Positions 1-8,004 of a stretch of DNA of 64,000 bases are shown here, one piece after another (position 1 is the first letter of the stretch; each line of letters starts with the position of its first letter). This stretch comes from an uncultured Formosa sp. (lineage in GTDB: Bacteria; Bacteroidota; Bacteroidia; Flavobacteriales; Flavobacteriaceae). The position numbers and the translations under genes are program-made. Location: assembly GCF_947500765.1 (NCBI RefSeq), contig NZ_CANMTH010000013.1, forward strand, positions 31,458 through 95,457. Reading direction: 5' to 3'. The notes below the pieces were generated by a model. The model ran no database searches, was not told where the DNA came from, and saw only the letters and a program-made list of their open reading frames with translations.

Positions 1-458
1 TCGATTTTCCAGAGCATGTGACTCGTATTTCCATTTTGGACCGTGTTTTCGTTCTTTTTTAATGAAAAATTTAACTGATTTACATCTGAAACTTCACTTT
101 TAGGCATCCACTTTCCAATAACTGCAGCGCCATCAAAGGCTTTGGCTTTTTCCCAAGGTAGTCCTTTTTCTTTTAATTTTGACTGTAAATCACGTGCTGT
201 AAAATCGATTCCTAAACCAATTTCGTCGTAATACTTATGCGCAAATTTCTTATCTATGTACTTCCCTACTTTATTGATTTTAACTAAAACCTCAACCTCA
301 TAATGAACATCATTAGAGAAATCTGGAATAAAAAAAGGTTGCTTTTTTAATAGAATTGCTGTGTCTGGTTTTAAAAACACAACCGGATCTGCTGGCTTTT
401 CATTCTCTAACTCTTCTATATGTTCGGTATAATTTCTTCCTATACAAATTAGTTTCAT
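1..458 (-). CDS. Fumarylacetoacetate hydrolase (FAH) family protein, 3' end beyond window
   Basis: The N-terminal ~152 residues are present; the C-terminus is cut by the window edge. The start MKLICIGRNYTEHIEEL and the segment DPVVFLKPDTAILL, followed by YEVEVLVKINKVGKYI, are typical of the FAH hydrolase/isomerase fold. The Glu-rich metal site (HYEVEVLV) binds Mg/Mn in this family. Members hydrolyse or decarboxylate acylpyruvates and related 2-oxo acids in the cytosol; the exact substrate cannot be told. It starts 11 bases after the upstream exonuclease gene on the same strand, so the two are probably cotranscribed. The family call is confident from the visible half. Confidence 0.85.
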   Translation of the reverse strand, partial: MKLICIGRNYTEHIEELENEKPADPVVFLKPDTAILLKKQPFFIPDFSNDVHYEVEVLVKINKVGKYIDKKFAHKYYDEIGLGIDFTARDLQSKLKEKGLPWEKAKAFDGAAVIGKWMPKSEVSDVNQLNFSLKKNENTVQNGNTSHMLWKI

Positions 459-469
459 GCGCGATAAAA

Positions 470-1246
470 TTAGCTCAATTTATTATTAAAATTTCTTAAT
501 TTAATTGCTGTTAACACCTTTTTAGTGTACAACGGAAAATCTGCATTTAAGATCCATCCAAAATAACCAGGCTCGTCGCTTAAGACATCTAAAACACGTT
601 TATTTTTATGTTTACCAAAAGCAAAACACTCTTCTCCTTCTTTATTAAAAACTAAGAATCCTGCGAAATCTGCAAATTGTTTTCTGCTACTAAATTCAGA
701 CAAAAATTTTGTGTTATTTTCTAACTCATCATATCTTTCAACCTGAGCTTTTAACACTTCGTAGGTCGCTAAAGTATCTGCTGCGGCACTATGCGCATTT
801 TCTAAGTCTTTTCCACAATAAAACTTATATGCAGCAACTAGAGTACGTTGTTCCATTTTATGAAAAATAGTTTGCACATCGACCGCCAGAGTACTTTTCA
901 TATCAAAATCGACATCTGCACGAAGCATTTCTTCTGCTAAAAGAGGAATATCGAAACGATTAGAATTAAAACCTCCTAAATCGGAATCTTTAATCATTCC
1001 ATAAATTTCCTTAGCTAACACTTTAAATGTTGGCGCATTGGCTACATCTGCATCAGAAATACCATGAATTTCGGTTACTTCCTGTGGGATTGGCATTTCT
1101 GGATTTACCAACCATGTTTTAGATTCTTCCTTGCCATCAGGAAATACTTTTAAAATCGCAATTTCTACGATTCTATCTTTTGATATATTTATTCCTGTTG
1201 TTTCTAGATCGAAAAAACAGATTGGTTTTTTAAGATTGAGATTCAT
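470..1246 (-). CDS. DnaQ-like DEDDh 3'-5' exonuclease (PolIII epsilon-type)
   Basis: 258 residues. Exonuclease motif I is FFDLETTG (D13, E15), motif II is GGFNSNRFDIPLL (D99), and motif III is AHSAAADT (H152, D157). This gives the full DEDDh catalytic set that binds two metal ions and removes 3' nucleotides. The C-terminal ~80 residues carry a short extension (FADFAGFLVFNKEGEE) common in stand-alone Bacteroidota homologues. It could proofread for DNA polymerase III or act in repair; there is no polymerase neighbour to decide. It lies downstream of the E2 gene but is separated from it by a terminator, and it precedes the FAH-family gene by 11 bases. Confidence 0.88.
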   Translation of the reverse strand: MNLNLKKPICFFDLETTGINISKDRIVEIAILKVFPDGKEESKTWLVNPEMPIPQEVTEIHGISDADVANAPTFKVLAKEIYGMIKDSDLGGFNSNRFDIPLLAEEMLRADVDFDMKSTLAVDVQTIFHKMEQRTLVAAYKFYCGKDLENAHSAAADTLATYEVLKAQVERYDELENNTKFLSEFSSRKQFADFAGFLVFNKEGEECFAFGKHKNKRVLDVLSDEPGYFGWILNADFPLYTKKVLTAIKLRNFNNKLS

Positions 1247-1298
1247 TAAAATATAGTTTATTAAAATGTAAATTTAGTAAATGTTATTTTTGTAGAAC

Positions 1299-1325
1299 AA
1301 AAAAACCCAACTGATTTCAGATGGG
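1299..1325 (-). terminator. Rho-independent terminator of the E2 gene
   Basis: On the minus strand, CCCA-t-CTGA and TCAG-t-TGGG form a stem with one T/T mismatch and a two-base loop. A run of seven T follows. It lies 25 bases past the E2 stop codon and before the exonuclease gene. Confidence 0.75.
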
Positions 1326-1350
1326 CTTAATTTTTTAAGACTTTTTATTT

Positions 1351-2676
1351 TTAAATATCTTGGTTCACATCCCAAGCTTCTAAATAATCTTTAACCGCTT
1401 TTACAAACATGCCTCCAAGCGCTCCATTAACCACACGGTGATCGTAAGAGTGAGATAAAAACATTCTGTAACGAATACCTATAAAATCGCCTTCTGGAGT
1501 TTCAATAACCGCAGGAACTTTTCTAATGGCACCTAAAGCTAAAATACCAACTTGTGGCTGATTAATTATTGGGGTCCCCATAAGCGTCCCAAAACTACCT
1601 ATGTTTGTTACCGTATATGTTCCTCCTTGAATATCGTCTGGTTTTAATTTATTTTCTCTTGCACGTTTTGCTAAATCATTTACTTGTTTAGTCATACCAA
1701 CTAAATTTAATTGATCTGCATTTTTTATAACAGGCACGATTAAATTACCATCTGGCAAGGCTGCTGCCATACCTAAATTAATATTTTTCTTTTTAATAAC
1801 TTTTCCATCTTGAAATGAAATATTCATCATTGGAAAATCGCGTAAAGATTTGGCTATAGCTTCCATAAAAATTGGAGTAAACGTTAAGTTTTCACCTTCA
1901 CGCTTATAAAAACTATCTTTAACTTTCTTTCTCCAATTCCAGATGTTGGTTACATCTGCTTCTATAAAACTTTGTACATGTACAGAGGTATTAACAGAAT
2001 CTACCATGTGATTGGCAACTAATTTACCCATTCTAGACATCTCAATAATTTCGTCCTCACCAGAAGCAATTACTGGAGCTGCTTTTTTTACAGCTTCAAC
2101 TTTAGGAGTTGTAATTTGTGGCTGAATATTATTTACTGCAGATGAAACAGCTTTAGAACCTCTGTTATCTAAATAATTAAGAATATCGGTTTTTGTAACA
2201 CGACCTTCAAGTCCTGTTCCTTGAATAGCATCTAATTCTGACTGATCGATACCTTCAGCTTTTGCTATGTTTTTTACTAATGGAGAATAAAAGCGATCGT
2301 CGCTAGAAACTACGGTTTGTGGTGCGACTGCATCTTTAGCTTCTGCAAAAGATTTTTCTAAAGCTTCTACGGCTTCTGGCTCAGGAGTTATTTCTTCAAC
2401 CACACTTGATTCTGCAGATGCAACTTCTCCGTTTCCTGAAATTTCAATTATTGCAATAGTCTGCCCTACCTGCACTACATCATCAACATTAAATAATTTC
2501 TCTAATAAAACACCTTCAACTTCACTCGGGACCTCGCTATCAACTTTATCTGTTGCGATCTCTAATACAGCCTCATCAGCCTCTATAGTTTCTCCAACTT
2601 CCTTTAACCATGAAGTTATTGTTGCCTCAGCAACACTCTCTCCCATTTTAGGTAATTTCAGTTCAAATTTTGTCAT
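1351..2676 (-). CDS. 2-oxoacid dehydrogenase E2 (dihydrolipoyl acyltransferase)
   Basis: 441 residues. An N-terminal lipoyl domain (1-80) has the lipoylation site EIATDKVDSEV with K44. A Pro/Ala/Glu-rich linker, a peripheral subunit-binding domain (about 130-170, FYSPLVKNIAKAEGID) and a C-terminal acyltransferase domain follow. The active-site segment is DHRVVNGALGG at 412-422 (H413), where many E2s have DHRxxDG. The enzyme transfers an acyl group from lipoamide to CoA in a pyruvate, 2-oxoglutarate or branched-chain dehydrogenase complex. No E1 or E3 gene is adjacent, so the substrate is unresolved; branched-chain or odd 2-oxoacid use is common for this stand-alone flavobacterial form. Confidence 0.9.
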   Translation of the reverse strand: MTKFELKLPKMGESVAEATITSWLKEVGETIEADEAVLEIATDKVDSEVPSEVEGVLLEKLFNVDDVVQVGQTIAIIEISGNGEVASAESSVVEEITPEPEAVEALEKSFAEAKDAVAPQTVVSSDDRFYSPLVKNIAKAEGIDQSELDAIQGTGLEGRVTKTDILNYLDNRGSKAVSSAVNNIQPQITTPKVEAVKKAAPVIASGEDEIIEMSRMGKLVANHMVDSVNTSVHVQSFIEADVTNIWNWRKKVKDSFYKREGENLTFTPIFMEAIAKSLRDFPMMNISFQDGKVIKKKNINLGMAAALPDGNLIVPVIKNADQLNLVGMTKQVNDLAKRARENKLKPDDIQGGTYTVTNIGSFGTLMGTPIINQPQVGILALGAIRKVPAVIETPEGDFIGIRYRMFLSHSYDHRVVNGALGGMFVKAVKDYLEAWDVNQDI

Positions 2677-2792
2677 ATTAATAATATAAAGCTTTTTTAA
2701 AAGTTAAAATTGCGAAATTAATACATAAAGGCGTTTATAGCCTAAAAACATGCAATAAATTATTATTACTTTTTCACAACGGAAATGTTTTG

Positions 2793-2800
2793 CAAAGGTA
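2793..2800 (-). promoter_or_regulatory. Candidate -7 box TACCTTTG upstream of the E2 gene
   Basis: TACCTTTG on the minus strand matches the Bacteroidota -7 consensus TAnnTTTG. It starts immediately after the glycosyltransferase stop codon and about 117 bases before the E2 start. I saw no well-spaced TTG -33 element. Confidence 0.45.
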
Positions 2801-3898
2801 CTAAAAATGAATAACAATTCCTCTTGACACCTTATTATCGCTACCAAGTACAAAATTACTGCCTTGAGGAAGAATGCGATAGGTTATTGTATTATTATAT
2901 TGATATGATTGCATTATAGAGATAATCTCCTTAAACGTCAGCATGTTATTATCGAGAATGATTTGCTGAAAATCGCTTACAGAATCCATTTCATGCTTTA
3001 ATTCTGTTTTAAAATTTAAAGCAGATTCCAAAGATTTTAGTTCAGAATTAGATATTAGAACTACACTTTCAACTTTTTGTTTTTTAACTGAAGGTTGTAA
3101 ATTTAAAAAAGTAAGGCCTTTAATTCCCCCCCAAATTAATGCTTCGAAGACAATGCTTTTTTTAAAATGTTTCTTATAAAAAATTTGCATGGAACCGTTA
3201 AATCGTTTCGCATATTTACGATCTTTAAATGTGCATTCGCCTTTAAAGTGAATAACCGTTGTGCCCCCATAATAATAATTATCGAACCCTTTTTTTAATA
3301 TTTTATAAGATATATCAACATCTTCTCCATACATAAAATAGTCCTCATCAAATCCTTCTACACTATGATAAACGTCGCGTTTCATAACCATAAAAGCACC
3401 AACTAAAACCTCTACTCTACTAATACTATTTTCTTCTAAATGATTAGCATAATAAAGTGTTGTATCTCCCAAAATCTTTTTTAAGGCAACTTCTGGAGTT
3501 GGCACATTTCGTTTACTTTCTGGCAGAAATTTTCCTGAACCATCTATTAATTTACAACCAATAATTCCTAAATTAGATTTTGATTCTGCAAATTCTAGAA
3601 CCTTTTCAAAAGTATCTTCGGCAACAACTGTATCTGGATTTAAAACACAAATGTACTCCCCCTTAGCTTCTGCAACACCTATATTATTTCCTTTTGAAAA
3701 TCCGAAATTAGTTTTATTTTCTATGAGTTTTACTTGTGGGAATAATGTTTTAACCATATTACAACTATCATCTGCAGAATGATTATCTACAACAATAATT
3801 TCTACATCAATCTTAGAGGTAGCCTCTACCACACTTTTTAGGCAGAGCTCCAAGAAATAACGCACATTATAATTTAATATAATAATAGAAAACTTCAA
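2801..3898 (-). CDS. Family 2 glycosyltransferase
   Basis: 365 residues. The GT-A fold begins MKFSIIILNYNVRYFLELCL. VVDNHSADDS, NPDTVV (the DxD-like metal/nucleotide site) and DEDYFMYGEDVDISYKI (acceptor loop with the catalytic-base region) follow. These are features of rhamnosyl- or galactosyl-type GT2 enzymes (WcaA/RfbF-like) that build surface polysaccharide or lipid-linked glycans at the inner membrane face. The last ~110 residues form an extra domain with no motif I recognise and no clear membrane helix. It follows recR by six bases on the same strand; this pairing probably reflects cotranscription rather than shared function. Confidence 0.85.
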   Translation of the reverse strand: MKFSIIILNYNVRYFLELCLKSVVEATSKIDVEIIVVDNHSADDSCNMVKTLFPQVKLIENKTNFGFSKGNNIGVAEAKGEYICVLNPDTVVAEDTFEKVLEFAESKSNLGIIGCKLIDGSGKFLPESKRNVPTPEVALKKILGDTTLYYANHLEENSISRVEVLVGAFMVMKRDVYHSVEGFDEDYFMYGEDVDISYKILKKGFDNYYYGGTTVIHFKGECTFKDRKYAKRFNGSMQIFYKKHFKKSIVFEALIWGGIKGLTFLNLQPSVKKQKVESVVLISNSELKSLESALNFKTELKHEMDSVSDFQQIILDNNMLTFKEIISIMQSYQYNNTITYRILPQGSNFVLGSDNKVSRGIVIHF

Positions 3899-3904
3899 AT
3901 CGGC

Positions 3905-4522
3905 TTAAGATTTTAGTGATCCTTCGAACGGAATTCGATTTAATATACTTCGTCCTAATGTCACTTCATCTGCATATTCTAACTCATCTCCAACAGAAAT
4001 TCCACGTGCTATTGTAGACATAACAACATCGAGATCTTGAATTTGTTTAAAAATATAAAAATTGGTAGTATCACCTTCCATTGTTGGGCTTAACGCAAAA
4101 ATAAGTTCTTTAACACGACCTGCTTTCACCTTATTAACCAAAGGTGTAATATTTAAATCGTGAGGTCCAATGCCATCCATTGGCGAAATTTTCCCACCTA
4201 ATACGTGATATAATCCTTTATACGAACTCGTATTTTCAATAGCCATAACATCGCGAATATCTTCTACCACACAAATAAGACCTTCCTGTCTTCTTGGGTT
4301 AGAACATATTTCACATAACTCATTATCACTAATATTATTGCATGACTTACAAAATTTAATCTCGGTACGCATATTCAATAAGGCTTGGGCCAAGTTTACC
4401 GTTTGTGTTTCTGGTTGGCGCAACAAATGCAAAACCAGACGTAAAGCCGTACGTTTACCAATACCTGGCAACTGAGACATTTCGTTTACTGCCTTTTCTA
4501 ATAATTTTGAAGAAAATTCCAT
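3905..4522 (-). CDS. recR: Recombination protein RecR
   Basis: 205 residues, the normal RecR length. The order is an N-terminal helix-hairpin-helix (MSQLPGIGKRTALRLVLHLL), a four-Cys zinc finger (CKSCNNISDNELCEIC), and a Toprim domain (ICVVEDIRDVMAIE to GDTTNFYI). A C-terminal Walker-B-like tail contains RGISVGDELEYADEVTLGRS. RecR loads RecA with RecO (and RecF) during gap repair. It is the first gene of a minus-strand unit with the glycosyltransferase, and is divergent from the symporter gene. Confidence 0.96.
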   Translation of the reverse strand: MEFSSKLLEKAVNEMSQLPGIGKRTALRLVLHLLRQPETQTVNLAQALLNMRTEIKFCKSCNNISDNELCEICSNPRRQEGLICVVEDIRDVMAIENTSSYKGLYHVLGGKISPMDGIGPHDLNITPLVNKVKAGRVKELIFALSPTMEGDTTNFYIFKQIQDLDVVMSTIARGISVGDELEYADEVTLGRSILNRIPFEGSLKS

Positions 4523-4602
4523 GCGACTAATTTACAATTTTAGTTTTAAGATTTATTTATTATCGCATTGTAATTTGTATTTTGGTCTGCGAAAACTATT
4601 TT

Positions 4603-6045
4603 ATGAACGCAACTCAAATCATTCTACTTATTGCTGCCTATTTTGGCGTGCTTATTTTAATATCTTATTTAACTGGAAAAAAAACAGATAACAATGCTTT
4701 CTTTAAAGGAAACAAACAATCACCTTGGTATGTTGTTGCTTTTGGTATGATTGGAGCTTCGCTTTCTGGAGTTACTTTTATTTCTGTTCCTGGCTGGATT
4801 GAAGCATCTCAATTTAGTTATATGCAAGTTGTTTTTGGTTATATAGTAGGGTATGTTGTTATAGGTACAGTATTACTTCCGTTATATTACAAGCTTAACT
4901 TAACATCTATTTACACCTATTTAGAAGAACGTTTTGGAAACTATTCCTACAAAACAGGGGCTTCATTCTTTTTAATTTCCAGAATAGTAGGCGCTAGTTT
5001 TAGATTATTTTTAGTAGCTAACGTATTACAAATTATACTGTTTGACGATTTAGGCATTCAATTTTGGCAAACTGTAACAATTACCGTATTATTAATATGG
5101 CTATATACTTTTAAATCTGGTATAAAAACTATTGTTTGGACAGACACACTCCAAACCCTTTTTATGCTTGTAGCCATTGGTGTTGCTATATATTCAGTAA
5201 GTGCCGATCTTAATCTAGGCGGAAAAACAACATTAAATTTTGTATTAGACAGTGATTTATCTAAAATATTCTTTTTTGATGATGTAAAAACAGCAAATTA
5301 TTTTTGGAAACAATTTATATCCGGTGCCTTTATAGCCATAGTTATGACTGGTTTAGACCAAGATATGATGCAAAAAAACCTAACCTGTAAGTCGCTAAAA
5401 GACGCACAAAAAAACATGTTTTGGTTTACCATTGTATTAACCATTACTAATTTTGTGATCTTAAGCCTAGGGTTACTGCTTACTGTTTACGCCCAACAAA
5501 ATGGTATAGATGCACACAAAGACGATTTATTTCCAATTTTAGCAAAGCACCATTTAGGAACTGGTGTTTTTATATTTTTCTTACTCGGATTAATTGCCGC
5601 TGCATACAGTAGTGCTGATAGTGCATTAACCTCTTTAACGACCTCGTTTAGTATAGATATTTTAGATATAGAAAAGAAATACGATGAAGCTAAACAGATT
5701 AAGATTAGAAGGCACATTCACGTCCTTATTTCTATACTTTTAATATTTGTTATTATTATGTTTAAATATGTAATAAAAGACGAAAGTGTAATTGCTAAAT
5801 TATTTGTATTTGCAGGTTACACCTATGGTCCTTTATTAGGATTATATAGCTTTGGATTATTTACAACATGGCATATAAAAGACAAACTTGTACCCGCAAT
5901 TGCAATCTTGTCTCCTATCTTGTCTTATATAATTAGTGTAAACAGTTTAAAATGGTTTGGCTTTGAATTTGGATTTTTTATTCTGATATTAAATGGATTT
6001 TTAACCTTTTTAGGATTAGTATTGATTCGTAGACAACAAAACTAA
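4603..6045 (+). CDS. Sodium:solute symporter (SSS family)
   Basis: 480 residues from the ATG at 4603; an upstream in-frame TTG at 4582 lies in the likely promoter region and is less plausible. About 13 hydrophobic helices are visible. SSS signatures include GKKTDNNAFFKGNKQSPWYVVAFGMIGASLSGVTFISVPG and the sodium-site helix GLIAAAYSSADSALTSLTTSF. These carriers use the sodium gradient to import sugars, amino acids, nucleobases or organic acids across the inner membrane. The substrate cannot be predicted. Its 3' end overlaps the convergent CoA-binding gene by 30 bases. Confidence 0.88.
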   Translation: MNATQIILLIAAYFGVLILISYLTGKKTDNNAFFKGNKQSPWYVVAFGMIGASLSGVTFISVPGWIEASQFSYMQVVFGYIVGYVVIGTVLLPLYYKLNLTSIYTYLEERFGNYSYKTGASFFLISRIVGASFRLFLVANVLQIILFDDLGIQFWQTVTITVLLIWLYTFKSGIKTIVWTDTLQTLFMLVAIGVAIYSVSADLNLGGKTTLNFVLDSDLSKIFFFDDVKTANYFWKQFISGAFIAIVMTGLDQDMMQKNLTCKSLKDAQKNMFWFTIVLTITNFVILSLGLLLTVYAQQNGIDAHKDDLFPILAKHHLGTGVFIFFLLGLIAAAYSSADSALTSLTTSFSIDILDIEKKYDEAKQIKIRRHIHVLISILLIFVIIMFKYVIKDESVIAKLFVFAGYTYGPLLGLYSFGLFTTWHIKDKLVPAIAILSPILSYIISVNSLKWFGFEFGFFILILNGFLTFLGLVLIRRQQN

Positions 6046-6378
6046 AGTACACGCAATTTCAAAATCGATTCCGTTTTCCTTTAAAAGTTCGTAAAATTCA
6101 GGATTTTCTGTCCCAGGATTAAAAATAACACGTTTAGGATGTAAGCCAATTATATAATTGTAATACTGCTCTTGCCGCTTCGGATTTAAATATAGCGTAA
6201 TTGTATCTATGTCTGTATATGCTTTTAAATCGGTATCGATAGTCACTCCCGAAACCTCTCCAGATCTTAATCCGAAAGCAACTGTATCGTGCTTAGCTAC
6301 AACTAATCGTTTTATTGCTCTATTAGAATACCGTTCTTCCTTTAAAGATGCTCCAATTACTAATGTTTTTTTATTCAT
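6016..6378 (-). CDS. CoA-binding (Rossmann-like) domain protein
   Basis: 120 residues, all one CoA_binding_2 domain. It starts MNKKTLVIGASLKEERYSNR (nucleotide-binding loop). VSGVTIDTDLKAYTDIDTITLYLNP and KRVIFNPGTENPEFYELLKENGI (the conserved FNPG-E segment) follow. Proteins of this type bind CoA or a related nucleotide; their physiological role is poorly known. Its 3' end is antisense to the last ten codons of the symporter. It appears to be a single-gene unit. Confidence 0.85.
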   Translation of the reverse strand: MNKKTLVIGASLKEERYSNRAIKRLVVAKHDTVAFGLRSGEVSGVTIDTDLKAYTDIDTITLYLNPKRQEQYYNYIIGLHPKRVIFNPGTENPEFYELLKENGIDFEIACTLVLLSTNQY

Positions 6379-6772
6379 ATTTTTTTTATTGAAGATAATA
6401 TTTTAAAATTCATGTAACAATAACACAAAATTATAGTCTTTCTAATATAGCAATCAATTTTAAAATTAACTCTAATACTTTAAAACATTACAAAATATAG
6501 ATATAAAAAATCTGAGCGTTAGTTTAAGGAAATCTAAAAAAGAAGCAAGAGATTAGAAGCTATTTTCATTTTGTTTTCTAAATATTGTGTTAATAGTGTT
6601 AAATTTTTCAAAATTACTGATTATCAAAACAATAGACACTCTTTTTTTTCGTTACCTTTAAGTAATTACATTTAACGAATTATCATTTTACTTTTTGAAT
6701 TAGTCTTCTTATCAAAATTATTATTCGCAAATTGTATGAACTCATAGAATTGATTAATAGCTAAAAATCAAG
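6379..6772. other. Intergenic region without a recognisable gene
   Basis: About 390 bases of A/T-rich sequence between the CoA-binding gene start and the fabH terminator. No open frame with family-like sequence and no tRNA-like fold was seen. TACCTTTA near 6650 resembles a -7 box, but no gene follows it. Confidence 0.6.
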
Positions 6773-6798
6773 AAAGCCGAAACTTATATTTCGGCTTT
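6773..6798 (-). terminator. fabH terminator (probably bidirectional)
   Basis: A perfect 10-bp inverted repeat, AAAGCCGAAA / TTTCGGCTTT, with a six-base loop. It lies 20 bases past the fabH stop codon. T runs occur on both strands. Confidence 0.75.
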
Positions 6799-6818
6799 TT
6801 ATTTATATATTTAAATGT

Positions 6819-7829
6819 TTACCATTTAATAATTGCACTACCCCATGTAAAACCACTACCAAAAGCAGCTAAAACAACAGTATCTCCTTCTTTAATTTTT
6901 CCTTGCTCCCAAGCTTCAGTTAAAGCTATAGGAATAGATGCCGCTGTTGTGTTACCATATTTCATGATATTATTAAACACTTTATCGTCTGTTAAACCAA
7001 ATTTCTTCTGAATAAATTGAGATATCCTTAAGTTGGCTTGATGCGGAATTAACATATCAATAGCATCTTTATCTAAATTATTAGCCATTAAACCTTCCAT
7101 AATCACTTCACTAAAACGCACTACTGCATTCTTAAATACAAATTGCCCATTCATATGCGGGAAATAACTTTCATCTTCAGGATCATTATCTTTTAAAATA
7201 TCACTTACCCAACGTGTTCCCATGGCCGGAGCTATTAAAGCTAATTCTTCTGCATGTTCGCCTTCAGAATGTAAATGAGTTGATAAAATTCCTTTAGAAT
7301 TATCTTCACTTCTACTTAAAATAGCTGCTCCTGCACCATCTCCAAAAATCACAGAAACACCTCTTCCTCTTGTAGAGATATCTAAACCTTTAGAATGAAT
7401 TTCACTACCAATAACCAAAACATGCTTATACATTCCTGTTTTAATAAACTGATCGGCTACAGAAAGTGCATAAATAAACCCAGAACATTGGTTACGAATA
7501 TCTATAGCTCCAACTGTTTTTATACCTAAAGCTTTTTGTACTAACACGCCTGGACCAGGGAAATAAAAATCTGGACTTAGTGTTGCAAATACAATTAGAT
7601 CAATATCGTTTTTATCTATACCAGCACGCTCAATAGCAACCTTCGCTGCTTTCACTCCCATAACAGATGTTGTATCTTCAGAACCAGGTTTAACCCATCT
7701 ACGTTCTTTAATACCTGTGCGTTCTTGAATCCAAGCATCATTAGTGTCCATTAATTTAGACAAATCATCGTTGGTTACTACATTGTCTGGAACATAATAT
7801 CCAAGACCTATAATTTTAGAATTGTACAT
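6819..7829 (-). CDS. fabH: 3-oxoacyl-[acyl-carrier-protein] synthase III
   Basis: 336 residues. The catalytic triad is visible: C115 in NQCSGFIYAL, H263 in IPHQANLRI and N293 in YGNTTAASIP. The glycine-rich end FGSGFTWGSAIIKW is typical of KAS III. FabH condenses an acyl-CoA primer with malonyl-ACP to start fatty acid synthesis in the cytosol; in Bacteroidota it usually accepts branched primers. Here it stands alone, without plsX, rpmF or other fab genes. A small inverted repeat (CAACTT-TTAT-AAGTTG, 7834-7849) lies just upstream of the start codon. Some genomes carry several FabH paralogues, and a specialised ketosynthase role cannot be excluded. Confidence 0.92.
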   Translation of the reverse strand: MYNSKIIGLGYYVPDNVVTNDDLSKLMDTNDAWIQERTGIKERRWVKPGSEDTTSVMGVKAAKVAIERAGIDKNDIDLIVFATLSPDFYFPGPGVLVQKALGIKTVGAIDIRNQCSGFIYALSVADQFIKTGMYKHVLVIGSEIHSKGLDISTRGRGVSVIFGDGAGAAILSRSEDNSKGILSTHLHSEGEHAEELALIAPAMGTRWVSDILKDNDPEDESYFPHMNGQFVFKNAVVRFSEVIMEGLMANNLDKDAIDMLIPHQANLRISQFIQKKFGLTDDKVFNNIMKYGNTTAASIPIALTEAWEQGKIKEGDTVVLAAFGSGFTWGSAIIKW

Positions 7830-8004
7830 ATATCAACTTTTATAAGTTGCAATTTAATCATTTAAAATGTAAAAATATTCTAAACCTATTTCCAATTACT
7901 ATGCTTGCATAACAACTGTAAATACAGACCTAGACTGCAACCATAAAGTTTTTTTTTACTAACTTCATCAACTTAAACACATTCTAAAAAATATTTAATT
8001 GCCC

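Noticed and set aside
6209..6406. Plus-strand open frame opposite the CoA-binding gene
   Set aside because: It is antisense to a well-supported gene and has no family-like sequence.
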